64,000 nucleotides of DNA, taken from contig NZ_JAOEJU010000028.1 in the NCBI RefSeq assembly GCF_025447595.1, positions 17,567 through 81,566 of the forward strand, written 5' to 3'. Below are positions 8,649-18,206 of this stretch, in pieces. The position numbers and the translations under genes were made by a program. This DNA is from Pseudomonas koreensis (lineage in GTDB: Bacteria > Pseudomonadota > Gammaproteobacteria > Pseudomonadales > Pseudomonadaceae). Numbering within the stretch: the stretch's first letter is position 1; each line of letters opens with the position of its first letter. Under the pieces are notes generated by a model, which saw nothing but the letters and a program-made list of their open reading frames with translations, had not been told where the DNA came from and did not search any database.

Positions 8649-9736
8649 ACACGCCCTCTACCCAGAACGCCGCGCTGCCGATCATGCATTTGCTCAGCAG
8701 CGGCGGGTTCTACGGGGCCGAGCGGATGTTGCTCGATCATTGCCTGGCGACGCCGGGGCAGCACCAGGTGCTGTTTCTCGACGCGCCACCGGAACTGATT
8801 GCGCGTTTTCGCGAGGCCGGCGTCGATGCACAAGGCTGCGCAGGGCTCGCTGCCCTGCTGCGGCACTTGCGTCAGCGGCGCGGTGAACGTCCGTTGATCA
8901 ACACCCATAATTTCAAGGGGCTGTTGTTCGGTTGGGTCGGCGCCACGCTGTTGCGCCTGCCGCTGGTGATCACTCAACACGGTTTTACCCCGCGCAGCCG
9001 CAAGCAGAAGTTCTACACCTGGCTGAGCCTGCAACTGTGCCGCACGGCGTCGGTGGATCGGGTGGTCTGCGTCGCTGAAAGCATCGCGGTGTTGCACCGT
9101 CAGGCCAGCGTGCGCGCGGAAAAATTGCAGGTGATCCCCAACGGATTGCCGGCAGTCGCCACCCTGCTTTCCGATGCGCCCCGGCAACGCTGGCTCGCCG
9201 GATACGTCGGGCGTTTGAGCAGTGAAAAAGGCCCGGACCTGTTTCTCGACGCGCTGATTCCGCTGTGTCATCAACACCCGCAACTCGACGCGGTGATGCT
9301 CGGCGACGGCCCGGAACGCGAAGACTTGCAGGCACGGATCGACGCCGCCGGTTTGCAGCAGCGCATCCGCTTGCCGGGTTATCAGACCGACATGGGTCAC
9401 TGGTGGCAGCAACTCGATGCGCTGGTGATCAGCTCGCGCACTGAAGGCACACCGATGATTCTGCTGGAAGCGATGCAGGCCGGGGTGCCGGTGGTGGCAT
9501 TCGGCGTCGGCGGAATTCCCGATGTGCTGGAGCACCGCCACAACGGTTTGCTCGCTGCCCCGACCGATAGCGCCGCCCTCGCCCGCCAGCTCGACACGTT
9601 GCTGTCCGAGCCAGGCCTGGCGCGGCAACTGCGCGACAACGCAAAACGCACGCAACAGGACCGCTACGACCTCAAGGCCCTGGCCGAACGCTGGTCGCAG
9701 CTGTACATCCGCACGGCACGGGAGGCACGCGCATGA
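8645..9736 (+). CDS. Glycosyltransferase family 4
   Basis: The 363-residue enzyme has the GT-B fold of family 4: N-terminal LLSSGGFYGAERMLLDH, a central linker with IPNG, and a C-terminal nucleotide-sugar domain with GYVGRLSSEKGPDLFL, ML.GDGPERE and the EGTPMILLE E-x7-E motif. The chosen start is TTG at 8645, overlapping the Wzz-like stop as TTGA. An internal ATG exists 13 codons later but would trim the first strand. The enzyme should add one sugar to the lipid-linked repeat unit at the cytoplasmic face. Donor and acceptor are unknown. Confidence 0.9.
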   Translation: MNTPSTQNAALPIMHLLSSGGFYGAERMLLDHCLATPGQHQVLFLDAPPELIARFREAGVDAQGCAGLAALLRHLRQRRGERPLINTHNFKGLLFGWVGATLLRLPLVITQHGFTPRSRKQKFYTWLSLQLCRTASVDRVVCVAESIAVLHRQASVRAEKLQVIPNGLPAVATLLSDAPRQRWLAGYVGRLSSEKGPDLFLDALIPLCHQHPQLDAVMLGDGPEREDLQARIDAAGLQQRIRLPGYQTDMGHWWQQLDALVISSRTEGTPMILLEAMQAGVPVVAFGVGGIPDVLEHRHNGLLAAPTDSAALARQLDTLLSEPGLARQLRDNAKRTQQDRYDLKALAERWSQLYIRTAREARA

Positions 9737-11103
9737 TTTTCCCGCTCTCGATCGTCAGTCTGCTGGGCCTGGTCTGCATCGCTCTGCTGGCCAGCCCCTG
9801 GCCCTACCTCGCGCCGGGCGCAGTACTCGGTCTGGTGGGGTTCGCGGTGTTGTACCGCAAACCGACCTGGGGCCTGCTCGGCATTGCCGCCCTGGTGCCG
9901 TTCGAGGGTTTCTTCAAGGACAGCTCGTTGTCGGGCAGCAAACTGATCGGCGCTTCGCTGGCGGTGATCCTGATGCTGCAACTCGCGATGCACCAGATTC
10001 CCTCGGATCGCCTGCGCAGCAATATCTGGCGCTTTCTGATCGCCTTTATGACTCTGTACTTTCTGAGCCTGCTCAACACCGATGACATGGGCATGTCGCT
10101 CGGTCACCTGCGGGAAATCAGCGTCGGTCTGATTCTGTTTGTCATCACCCTGTTGATCGGCCGCGAGCTGAACCTCGACCTGTTCGCCCGGCTGGTGACC
10201 CTGGCCGTCAGCACGACCTGCGCCATGGCCATGTTCTCCACCAAATTCCAGGATCAGGGCCGCGCCGCCGGCCTGCTCGAAGACCCCAACGCCTTTGCCC
10301 TGCTGATCGCATTCGCCATTCCGCTGGGGCTGCTGCTGGTAATTCGCAGCCCGAACCTGCTGCATCGGCTGTTCTGGGGCGGATGCTGCCTGCTGTTGCT
10401 CGGCGGCATGACCAAGACCGAATCGCGCTCCGGGCTGGTGGTGCTGGCCTTGAGTCTGGTGATCGGTTGCTGGCACTACCGTGCGCAACTGGCGCGGATT
10501 CGTCCGCGTCATCTCGGCTTTGCCATGCTCGGCGCGGCGATCGTGATTCCGCTGGCGATCTACGCGATGCCTGCGGGCTATATCGCCCGTATCCAGTCCC
10601 TCAGCGTGTTGAGCGCCGGCGCCAAAGGCCACAATGACGAATCCCTCGGCCGTCGCGCCTCGTACATCGTGGTCGGCGGTCAGATGATCCGCGAGAACCC
10701 GCTGCTCGGCTCCGGTCCCGGCACCTTCCCGCTGCACTACGCCACCACCGGCTACGCCAAGGCGTTTTCCGCCAACCGCAAGATCGGCGACCTGTATCGC
10801 CGGGCACACAACACCTACCTGGAAATCTTCAGCGAACTGGGGGTTCCCGCCGGCCTGATGTTCGTCGGCATGCTCGCGCTGGGCCTGTACAACCTGATGC
10901 GTGCGCGCAAGGCGTGGATGCTGCGGAGCAACTGGCAACAAGCGGATCTGATGACCCACCTCGGGGTGAGTTTCCTGTCGCTGACGCTGTTCCTGATGTT
11001 CCTCAGCGCACCGAACCAGAAGTACCTGTGGATCATGCTCGCGCTGACCAGCGTCCTGCGTCTGAAGGCCGAACAGGCGCCAATGACGGAGGCCAAAGCA
11101 TGA
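9733..11103 (+). CDS. O-antigen ligase/Wzy-like polymerase
   Basis: The 456-residue polytopic membrane protein has about 10-12 hydrophobic segments. It carries the long periplasmic loop typical of the O-antigen ligase/polymerase superfamily (region around GSGPGTFPLHYATTGYA and RAHNTYLEIFSELGVPAG). RxHN-Y-E near the second half is the hallmark of this family. In a cluster with its own flippase and co-polymerase it most likely polymerises the repeat unit. Its start overlaps the glycosyltransferase stop by 4 bases, and its stop overlaps the next start by 4 bases. Confidence 0.88.
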   Translation: MIFPLSIVSLLGLVCIALLASPWPYLAPGAVLGLVGFAVLYRKPTWGLLGIAALVPFEGFFKDSSLSGSKLIGASLAVILMLQLAMHQIPSDRLRSNIWRFLIAFMTLYFLSLLNTDDMGMSLGHLREISVGLILFVITLLIGRELNLDLFARLVTLAVSTTCAMAMFSTKFQDQGRAAGLLEDPNAFALLIAFAIPLGLLLVIRSPNLLHRLFWGGCCLLLLGGMTKTESRSGLVVLALSLVIGCWHYRAQLARIRPRHLGFAMLGAAIVIPLAIYAMPAGYIARIQSLSVLSAGAKGHNDESLGRRASYIVVGGQMIRENPLLGSGPGTFPLHYATTGYAKAFSANRKIGDLYRRAHNTYLEIFSELGVPAGLMFVGMLALGLYNLMRARKAWMLRSNWQQADLMTHLGVSFLSLTLFLMFLSAPNQKYLWIMLALTSVLRLKAEQAPMTEAKA

Positions 11104-12068
11104 GCCGGATCAGCATCGTCATCCCGATGTTCAATGAGGCCCGGCACATTGGCCGCACCCTGCTGGCCGCGCAGAAAGCCGCGCACGCGGCGAATGTCGA
11201 ATGCGAGCTGATCGTGGTCGACAACGGTTCCAGCGACGACGGCCCGCAGATCGCCCGGCAGTTCGGCGCCCACGTGCTGGTGATGCCGGGCCTGCTGATC
11301 GGCGCCCTGCGCAATCGCGGCACGGCCATCGCCACCGGGGAGTGGCTGGCGTTCATCGACGCCGACATCGAAATGCCCGAAGACTGGCTCACACAATTGT
11401 TCGCGCTCGAAGCCGAAGGCCAGGCCGATGTGTTCGGGCTCGACCTGCACACCCCCGCCGCCGCGCCGTGGTACGCCACTGCGTGGCAGCGCCGCACGTT
11501 GCGCCCGACGACCCACGCCGCCCATATCGTTGACTGGCTGCCCAGCGCCAACCTGCTGCTGCGTCGGCGCTGGTTCGACAAGGTCGGCGGTTTCAATGAA
11601 ACCCTGCGCACCGGCGAAGACAAGGAATTCACCCTGCGCCTGAGTGAACAGGGTGCGCGGTTGCTCGCGGTCAACGAAAGCGTGGCGCTGCACTGGGGCT
11701 ATGAAATGAACTGGCGCGAATGGATGGGCAAGGAAATGTGGCGCCAGGGCAGTCACCTGCAATTGCTGCGCACCCACGGTTTCAGCTTGCGCTTGCTGCG
11801 CTTCCCGTTGCTGTCGCTGGTGGCGTGGGTCCTGGATCTGCTGGCGATTTCCGCGCTGCTCAACGGTTTCCCCCACCACGCGGCAATCATGGTGACCATG
11901 ACGCTGATCCCGGCGCTGGTGCTCAGTGTGCGCCAGAGCCATCGCCAACATGACCTCGGCTTCACCCTGCAATTGTGGGGCCTGCACTGGGTGCGTCTGC
12001 ACCTGGCCGGTGCCGCGTTCATTCTCAGTCTGTGTCATTGGAACGCCAGGAGGCCTGCCCGTGGCTGA
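11100..12068 (+). CDS. Glycosyltransferase family 2
   Basis: The start ATG at 11100 overlaps the upstream TGA (ATGA) and gives MSRISIVIPMFNEARHIG, the standard GT2 N-terminus. An in-frame start further upstream lies inside the previous gene. The 322-residue protein has the GT-A nucleotide-binding strand, the DxD-type FIDADIEMP (about residues 83-91), an acceptor-side GGFNETLRTGEDKEFTLRL (ED motif), and hydrophobic segments near the C-terminus that probably anchor it to the inner membrane. It should add one sugar of the repeat unit. Specificity is unknown. Confidence 0.88.
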   Translation: MSRISIVIPMFNEARHIGRTLLAAQKAAHAANVECELIVVDNGSSDDGPQIARQFGAHVLVMPGLLIGALRNRGTAIATGEWLAFIDADIEMPEDWLTQLFALEAEGQADVFGLDLHTPAAAPWYATAWQRRTLRPTTHAAHIVDWLPSANLLLRRRWFDKVGGFNETLRTGEDKEFTLRLSEQGARLLAVNESVALHWGYEMNWREWMGKEMWRQGSHLQLLRTHGFSLRLLRFPLLSLVAWVLDLLAISALLNGFPHHAAIMVTMTLIPALVLSVRQSHRQHDLGFTLQLWGLHWVRLHLAGAAFILSLCHWNARRPARG

Positions 12069-13197
12069 ATTCATTTTCTGGATGTGCCTGCTGCTGCCGG
12101 TGTACGCCTATGTCGGCTACCCGCTGCTGTTGACGCTGCTCGCGCCGCTGTTCCCGGCGTGGCGCCACAGCCCGGCACCGCCGCTGAACATCAGCGTCGT
12201 CATCGCCGCCCACAACGAAGCGCGGCATATCGAACACAAGCTGCGCTCGCTGCTGTCCCAGGATTATCAGCCGGCGACCCTGCAAATCATTCTGGCCAGC
12301 GACGGTTCCACCGACGACACGGTGGCCTGCGCGCACAAGGTCGTCGACCCGCGCATCACCGTGCTCGACCTGCCCCGCCAGGGCAAGGCTGCCACGCTGA
12401 ACGCCGGTGCGGCTTTGGCCACGGGCGACATTCTGGTGTTCACCGATGCCGACAACCAATGGGCGCGCGAAACCCTCGGCTACCTGCTGGCGCCCCTGAG
12501 CGATCCGCAGGTCGGCGCCTGCGCCGGGCACATGGTGATCCCGGTCACCGGTGGCGGCTTGAGCATCGGCGACAGTCTTTATCGGCACTACGAAGGCTGG
12601 TTGCGCCGGGTCGAGAATCGCACCGGTTGCATGGTCTCCGCCGACGGCGCCCTGCTCGCCCTGCGCCGCGAACTGTTCGAGAACGTGCCGGCCGAGGTCA
12701 ACGACGATTTCTTCATCAGCACCTGCGCCCCGGTGAAATTCAAACGCATTGTCTACGTGCCCGAAGCGCAAGTGATCGACCACGGTGTGGACGAAGCGGA
12801 CAAGCAATTTCGCCGTCGCCAGCGGGTCACCGTCGGCGGGCTGCAAAGCCTGGCGCAGCGCAGTGAACTGCTCAATCCGTTCAAGCATGGGCTGTACTCG
12901 ATTGCGTTGATCAGCCACAAGTTGATCCGCCGCCTGGCGCCGATCCTGTTGCTACCGCTGCTGCTGAGCAATTTCTGGCTGTGGGAAGACCACGGTTTCT
13001 ATCGCCTTTGCCTGATCGCGCAATTGGTCGGCTACGCCATCGCGATTGCCGGCCTGCTGGATTCGCAACACCGCTTACCCAAACCGTTCCGCCTTGCGGC
13101 ATTCCTGCTGGTGACACTGGCGGGCATGAGCATCGGCCTGTGGCAGTTCCTGCGCGGCCAGCGTTACGCCCAGTGGAACCCTGACCAAAACCGTTGA
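12061..13197 (+). CDS. Membrane glycosyltransferase family 2
   Basis: I place the start at GTG 12061, seven bases after a strong AGGAGG (12048-12053). It overlaps the previous gene by 8 bases and gives 378 residues. One N-terminal TM precedes a GT-A domain with ISVVIAAHNEARHIE, SDGSTDDT, the DxD motif FTDADNQWA and FRRRQRVTVGG near the RxxRW-like position of processive enzymes. Three to four TM segments close the C-terminus. This is the layout of membrane-bound family 2 transferases. It probably extends the repeat unit rather than making a homopolymer, because the cluster is Wzx/Wzy-type. Confidence 0.87.
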   Translation: MAEFIFWMCLLLPVYAYVGYPLLLTLLAPLFPAWRHSPAPPLNISVVIAAHNEARHIEHKLRSLLSQDYQPATLQIILASDGSTDDTVACAHKVVDPRITVLDLPRQGKAATLNAGAALATGDILVFTDADNQWARETLGYLLAPLSDPQVGACAGHMVIPVTGGGLSIGDSLYRHYEGWLRRVENRTGCMVSADGALLALRRELFENVPAEVNDDFFISTCAPVKFKRIVYVPEAQVIDHGVDEADKQFRRRQRVTVGGLQSLAQRSELLNPFKHGLYSIALISHKLIRRLAPILLLPLLLSNFWLWEDHGFYRLCLIAQLVGYAIAIAGLLDSQHRLPKPFRLAAFLLVTLAGMSIGLWQFLRGQRYAQWNPDQNR

Positions 13198-13210
13198 GAG
13201 GGACAGAGCC

Positions 13211-14212
13211 ATGGCGATCAAACAACTGATAAAACGCACCAGCGGCTGGCTCTATCTCAACTCGTCCGTGGGGCGAAACCAGTTACACGGCGCCGGCGTG
13301 ATCCTGATGTTGCACCGGGTGCTGTCCAACGACCGCGCCGCCGACCTGCCGCACCGCAACGAACTGTGCGTCGGCCCCAAGGCCTTCGAACATCTGCTGG
13401 TGTGGCTGCGCAAGCATTTCGATTGCGTGCCGCTGATGGAAATCCTCCAGCCCAACGCCTTGCGCACCGAGCGCCCACAAGTAGCGCTGACGTTCGACGA
13501 CGGCTGGCGCGACAACGCCGCCAATGCCTTTCCGCTGCTACAGAAACATCAGGTGCCGGCGAGCATTTTTCTCTCCACCGATTTCATCGGCAGCCGTCAG
13601 CGTTTCTGGTGGGAAAGCATCGGTGAAACCCTGTGGGGCAGCCACGGCGAAAAGCCGCGCATGCACCTGATCGAATGTTTGCAGTCGATCCACCATCCCG
13701 TGCCGGTGTTGCTGGACGACATCGACGTGGATCGGCGCAGCCTGACCCTGTTGCATTACCTGCAAGGGCTTAAAGCGCTTGACCCGATGATGCTCGAACG
13801 CCTGACCGACGAGTGCCCGCAAGAGTCGCAACCTCAGGCACTGGATTGGCATCAGGTGCGGGCGATGGAGTCTTCCGGCCTGGTGCGTTTCGGCCCCCAC
13901 GGCGCCAGTCACGCGATCCTCACAGGCCTTGACGATGTGCGCCTGGGCGAAGAAATCAGCCGCAGCCGCGATGCCATGTTCAATGGCTGCAACCGCCCGC
14001 TGCCGGTGTATTGCTACCCCAACGGTGACAACGATGAGCGCGTGCGCGAACAGATTGCCCATCACGATTACCCCTTCGCGCTCGGCACTGGCAGCGGCAT
14101 CTATCGCGGCACCGGTGATCCGCTGAACCTGCCGCGCTTCGGTGTCAGCCAGCGCACCGCGCGCAATCCGGAGTTGCTGTCGTGGCGGATCTATCGCGGG
14201 GCGCGGCCATGA
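13211..14212 (+). CDS. Polysaccharide deacetylase (NodB-homology, carbohydrate esterase 4)
   Basis: The 333-residue protein carries the CE4 motif 1 LTFDDGWRDNA (metal/catalytic Asp96-Asp97), a later histidine motif in GPHGASHA, and PVYCYPNGDND. No signal peptide is obvious, although the first 20 residues are mildly amphipathic. CE4 enzymes remove N- or O-acetyl groups from polysaccharides. Together with the ChbG-like deacetylase at 19366 and the acetyltransferases nearby, this suggests the acetylation pattern of the exopolysaccharide is tuned. Start is the ATG 13 bases after the preceding stop. The stop overlaps the flippase start. Confidence 0.88.
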   Translation: MAIKQLIKRTSGWLYLNSSVGRNQLHGAGVILMLHRVLSNDRAADLPHRNELCVGPKAFEHLLVWLRKHFDCVPLMEILQPNALRTERPQVALTFDDGWRDNAANAFPLLQKHQVPASIFLSTDFIGSRQRFWWESIGETLWGSHGEKPRMHLIECLQSIHHPVPVLLDDIDVDRRSLTLLHYLQGLKALDPMMLERLTDECPQESQPQALDWHQVRAMESSGLVRFGPHGASHAILTGLDDVRLGEEISRSRDAMFNGCNRPLPVYCYPNGDNDERVREQIAHHDYPFALGTGSGIYRGTGDPLNLPRFGVSQRTARNPELLSWRIYRGARP

Positions 14213-15528
14213 GTCGAGGCAGTTACCTCAAGCATCTGGCGCTGAGCATGGGCACCAAACTGGCGATGATCGCCCTGCGCCTGCTGAGGAATGTGCTGCT
14301 GGCGCGAATTCTCGGCCCCAGCGAACGGGGCCTGTTCGCCCTGCTCAGCACTCTGCCCGATCTGATCAGCGCCGCCACCAGCGGCGGTTTGAATTCGGCG
14401 GTCGGTTATCAGGCGGCCAAGCAACGGCCGATGGGGTTGTTGCTGGCTCAGGTGCTGGTGTTCGGCTGCTTGCTCGCCAGTTTGTTGACCTTGCTGGTGG
14501 TGGCGCTGGTGCGCGAGTTCGGCAGTGAACTGGACGTGACCGTGCAACTCGGTCTGCTGGCGTGGCTGTTGTTGCTGGCGGTGCCGTTGACCGTTCTCAA
14601 AAGCGGTCTGCTGACCCTTCACAATGCATCAGGCGGGGTGGTCGCGTTCAACGCCTTGCGGCTGGTGGAATCCCTGGCGCCGCTGCTGCTGTTTCTCGCA
14701 CTGTTCTGGATGTGGAAAGAAGCGGCGCTTGAAGCCGCACTGATCAGTTGGCTGGCCGGGATCAGTCTGGTGGTGCTGGTCGGCTGGCTGTGGCTCAAAC
14801 GCGCGCAGCCGTTGCAGCTGCAATGGGATCGCGCCAGCCAGAACGAACTGCTGCGCTTCAGTGCGCGCAGTCACCCGGACTTGCTGTTCCAGCAGGTGAT
14901 CCTGCGTTCCGACTACCTGTTCATTGGCGCCCTGCTCGGCAGCACTGCGCTCGGGCATTACGCGATGGCCAGCGCCGCCGCCGAGTTGCTGCTGATCGTG
15001 CCGGAAGCGGTGACCACACCCCTGATGAAACGCCTGCTGCAACAGGACGAAGGCATGGACAAAGTTACGCCGCTGGCCCTGCGCCTGACCGCTACGGTGA
15101 TGCTCGGTGCCTGCCTGACCATGGCCGTGATCGGCGAATGGCTGATCGTCACCCTGTTCGGCGTCGCCTACCAACCGGCGTATCCGGCGCTGCTCGCGTT
15201 GCTGCCGGGACTGCTGGGCCTGTGTTACGCAAGCATCCTGCGCCTGGACCTGATCGGCAAGAACCGCCCCGGCACGGTGTCGTTGCTGATGGGGATCGGC
15301 GCGCTGCTCAATCTTGCGCTGAACCTACTGCTGATCCCGGCCTACGGCATCGTCGGCGCGGCGGCGGCTTCGTCGATTGCCTATCTGGCGGTGACCGTGG
15401 CAATGCTGGTGTTGTACTGCCGGTTGAGCGGCGTGGCGTTCTGGCAAACCCTGATCATCGTGCCCAGCGACCTCACGCCGATGTGGCTGATGTTGCAGCG
15501 CCGCTTTTTACAACGGAAATCCGCATGA
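14209..15528 (+). CDS. Oligosaccharide flippase (Wzx, MOP/PST superfamily)
   Basis: The ATG at 14209 overlaps the upstream TGA by 4 bases and gives a 439-residue protein with about 12-14 hydrophobic segments. The N-terminus resembles the family (KLAMIALRLLRNVLLARILGPSERGLFAL), as does the loop GKNRPGTVSLLMGIGALLNLALNLLLIP. Wzx proteins flip undecaprenyl-linked repeat units across the inner membrane for periplasmic polymerisation by the Wzy-like protein. Its presence makes this a complete Wzx/Wzy pathway. The stop overlaps the next start (ATGA). Confidence 0.9.
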   Translation: MSRGSYLKHLALSMGTKLAMIALRLLRNVLLARILGPSERGLFALLSTLPDLISAATSGGLNSAVGYQAAKQRPMGLLLAQVLVFGCLLASLLTLLVVALVREFGSELDVTVQLGLLAWLLLLAVPLTVLKSGLLTLHNASGGVVAFNALRLVESLAPLLLFLALFWMWKEAALEAALISWLAGISLVVLVGWLWLKRAQPLQLQWDRASQNELLRFSARSHPDLLFQQVILRSDYLFIGALLGSTALGHYAMASAAAELLLIVPEAVTTPLMKRLLQQDEGMDKVTPLALRLTATVMLGACLTMAVIGEWLIVTLFGVAYQPAYPALLALLPGLLGLCYASILRLDLIGKNRPGTVSLLMGIGALLNLALNLLLIPAYGIVGAAAASSIAYLAVTVAMLVLYCRLSGVAFWQTLIIVPSDLTPMWLMLQRRFLQRKSA

Positions 15529-17444
15529 AAGCCTTGGCCCTGCTGTTCGGTCTCGGCCTGTCGCTGGACGTCTTCGCGGCGTCGATGCGCTGGGGCGACA
15601 TTCGCGACGGCAGTCTGTACCTGCAGGCGGATCGCCCCGACACGGTGACCGTGCGCTGGGTGCCGGCGTGGCAGGCAGAGGCCAACGAAGAGCACATTTT
15701 CCTGCTCGACGGCCGGGGCCAATTGCAGGGCGACCGCTTGATCAAGGCCAGTGAAACCCGTGGCAGTCAGAGCTGGCCATTGGCGCCGGGGGCCGCGAGT
15801 TATCAGCTGGAAATCCCCGGCTACAGCTTCCGCAGTTACCGGGTCGAGCACGACGAAAACATCGTGGCCCTGTTCGCCCCGGCCAAGGTGCATTTCAGCG
15901 CGGAAACCCGTAACGGCGATGAACTGTATTTCAAGGTCGCCGCCGGTGAGCACGCGATATTGGCGGGTAAGTTCCACGGCGGGGTCAGCGCCCTGCAAGC
16001 GCAGCGGGTCGGTGACGGACAGCCCCTGACATTGGCGCTGAAACCCTATCACGCCTATTGGCAGTTCGATCAGGTGGCGTTGCCGGTCAGCGAGCGCGAG
16101 CAGATCTGGCGCCTGCGACTGCAAGGCAGCGGCAAAGCGGCGTTCTGGCTCGACGGCACGGCCAATCTGTTCGCACAGACCCCGCAACAGCTCAAACCGC
16201 TGCACGAAGACGACGGCCAGACGCGCCTGACCCTGCACGACAAAGTCCTCGGCCGCACCCCGGATCTGGGCATCGCGCTGCCCTATGTGATGCCGCCGCC
16301 GGCTAGTCATCCGCTGCTCGATGCGCTAAAACCGACGGCCGCCAGTTTCTACAGTTTTGTCGACGTAACGGCGAGAAAACCCCACTTCGAAGATGCGTTT
16401 CGTCAGGTCTATCAGGACCGTTTCGGCATTCGTCAGGACATCACCTTGCTCGCCGGCAGCCAGCGTCAGGCCGATCTGCGCGCCGACGTGCAAAGCAACA
16501 GCGGCCTCGACGCCTGGCTGGCCGGCACCCGTGCGCTGGGCGGCAAAGGCACGCACTACATCGGGTTCGCTGACGAGCCCAACCTGAATTATTCGAGTTA
16601 CGAGCAATATCGTTCGATCTTCACCAGCATGGCCCGGCAGGTGCGCAACGATCCCGCGAATGCCAGGGCCGGCGTGCGCATCGCGATGCCGGCCAGTTCG
16701 CGATTGGTCAACGGCCCGTTCGCCGACAACGCAGCGAACAAGCGGGGGATCGACTGGGCCCGGCGCCTGCTGAATGAGTCCCCCGATCAGGTCGATGCGC
16801 TGGCCTGGCACGAATGGATGATTCGCGACCTGCTCGCCACTCGCGTCTACCGCGACAGTGTGCGCCGCGCTGCCGATCTGGTCGGCCTCGACGCCAAGGG
16901 CCAGCCGCGCAAGGCCTTGCTGCTGGACCAGACTAACCTGTCCAGCGGCTCGAGCCTGAGCCCGTACGATCAGGAAACCCATTTCACTTCGCTGTGGTGG
17001 GCCTCGGTGGTGATCAACGCCTCCCAGGACGGCTTGCTGACCATGCTCAACTGGTTCCAGGCCGCCGATGAGCCGCAATATCCCAAAGGCATGTTGCGGG
17101 TGCTGGGCGATGACCGTTTCGAATTGAAACCCGTGGGCCTGGCCCAGCAGTTCATCCAGCAGCACTGGCTGCACAACGTGCTGTGGCTGGAGAACGACGC
17201 GTTCGAAGTCGATGTGCTGGCGATGGCCAGCGACGATCAGCGCGGGCTGCTCGGTGTAAACAAAGGCACGCGCTTGCAACGTGTCGATCTGGCGGGCGCC
17301 AAATGCCCGTTGAACAACGGCGCCCTGCGCTACTTCGGCGCGGACAATCGCAGCCGCGACGCACCTTTTCACTGCCAGGACGGTCGAGTGCGTTTCGAAC
17401 TCCCGGGACAGACCCTGTTTGCCCTGAGCTGGAGCGCTTCATGA
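15525..17444 (+). CDS. Secreted glycoside-hydrolase-like protein of unknown specificity
   Basis: The ATG at 15525 overlaps the flippase stop and gives 639 residues starting with a signal peptide (cleavage near VFAAS). The N-terminal half looks beta-rich. The second half (from about residue 265) resembles a TIM-barrel hydrolase: HYIGFADEPNLNYSSYEQY could supply a clan-A-like acid (the E of DEP), then WHEWMIRDLLATRVY and LLLDQTNLSSGSS. The strand that would normally carry the nucleophilic Glu reads LLLDQTN, so the second catalytic acid is uncertain. Position in the operon suggests it trims or binds the polymer in the periplasm. Family assignment is tentative. Confidence 0.6.
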   Translation: MKALALLFGLGLSLDVFAASMRWGDIRDGSLYLQADRPDTVTVRWVPAWQAEANEEHIFLLDGRGQLQGDRLIKASETRGSQSWPLAPGAASYQLEIPGYSFRSYRVEHDENIVALFAPAKVHFSAETRNGDELYFKVAAGEHAILAGKFHGGVSALQAQRVGDGQPLTLALKPYHAYWQFDQVALPVSEREQIWRLRLQGSGKAAFWLDGTANLFAQTPQQLKPLHEDDGQTRLTLHDKVLGRTPDLGIALPYVMPPPASHPLLDALKPTAASFYSFVDVTARKPHFEDAFRQVYQDRFGIRQDITLLAGSQRQADLRADVQSNSGLDAWLAGTRALGGKGTHYIGFADEPNLNYSSYEQYRSIFTSMARQVRNDPANARAGVRIAMPASSRLVNGPFADNAANKRGIDWARRLLNESPDQVDALAWHEWMIRDLLATRVYRDSVRRAADLVGLDAKGQPRKALLLDQTNLSSGSSLSPYDQETHFTSLWWASVVINASQDGLLTMLNWFQAADEPQYPKGMLRVLGDDRFELKPVGLAQQFIQQHWLHNVLWLENDAFEVDVLAMASDDQRGLLGVNKGTRLQRVDLAGAKCPLNNGALRYFGADNRSRDAPFHCQDGRVRFELPGQTLFALSWSAS

Positions 17445-17512
17445 CCGCCCTTTTGATGTTTGGCCGCGCAGTCTTCGTGCCGCGCGATACATCGTCATCA
17501 GGAGTGAACAGC

Positions 17513-18202
17513 ATGAATGTCCTGCAAAAACTCAGCGCCCACATCAAGCAGAAAGGCCTGCGGGCCACGCTGGCCAAGGTGTGGAAACACTACATTTTTT
17601 CCCATCAGGAACTGCTGTGGATGGAGCGCGATCTGGTCAGTCCGGTGCCGCCCCACAGCCTCAAGCCCTACCCGGCACTGCGGGTGGTGAAAATCACCCC
17701 GGACAACGCCAGCGCCTTCGCCCGTTACTTCGGTGACCGCGTCGTCACCATGGCCGAACTGGCCCGGGAAGATCACACCGGGCACATGCATCTGGACGAC
17801 CAAGGCGACGCGGTGGCCTTCATCTGGGGCTGTCCGCACAACTATTTCGACCGGCATTACTACGGTTGCGAGTTTCCGGTGAAACCCGGCGAGTTCTTCG
17901 AGTTCGGCGGTGAACTGACCCGCGCCTATTGGGGCACCGAACTGTCGGTAGACCTGCAACTGGAACTGTGGAAAGCCATGGCCGCCCAGGGCTGCGACAA
18001 AGTCGTGGACGTCTGCGAGTTCCACAACATCCCGGCACTCAAGCTGCACCTGCGCATGGGCTATACCGAACAGGGCCGGATCATGAATGTGTATGAGTTG
18101 TTCGGCCGCTGGCGCTTCTACCGCGAAACCCGCTACAGCGGCTCGCGCCTGGATGCGCTGCGCAAACCTTCCCGTCCACCTGTTACAGCAGCGGTGACCT
18201 GA
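17513..18202 (+). CDS. GNAT-type acyltransferase, first of two paralogues
   Basis: The chosen ATG follows AGGAG (17500-17504) by 8 bases and gives a 229-residue protein that aligns from residue 1 with the paralogue at 20272. An earlier ATG at 17441 overlaps the previous stop but adds a segment absent from the paralogue. The C-terminal half has GNAT character (CDKVVDVCEFHNIPALKLHLRMGYTEQGRI, where RMGY resembles the acyl-CoA-site helix and following strand). The N-terminal 60 residues (basic, then LLWMERDLVSPVPPH) are shared by both copies. Role in the cluster is probably acylation of the polymer or an intermediate; the substrate is unknown. Confidence 0.75.
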   Translation: MNVLQKLSAHIKQKGLRATLAKVWKHYIFSHQELLWMERDLVSPVPPHSLKPYPALRVVKITPDNASAFARYFGDRVVTMAELAREDHTGHMHLDDQGDAVAFIWGCPHNYFDRHYYGCEFPVKPGEFFEFGGELTRAYWGTELSVDLQLELWKAMAAQGCDKVVDVCEFHNIPALKLHLRMGYTEQGRIMNVYELFGRWRFYRETRYSGSRLDALRKPSRPPVTAAVT

Positions 18203-18206
18203 GCCT

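Noticed and set aside
14748..15524. N-terminal extension of the hydrolase-like gene
   Set aside because: The frame stays open through the flippase gene, but the ATG at 15525 begins a signal peptide and overlaps the flippase stop. The upstream part is Arg/Ala-rich shadow.
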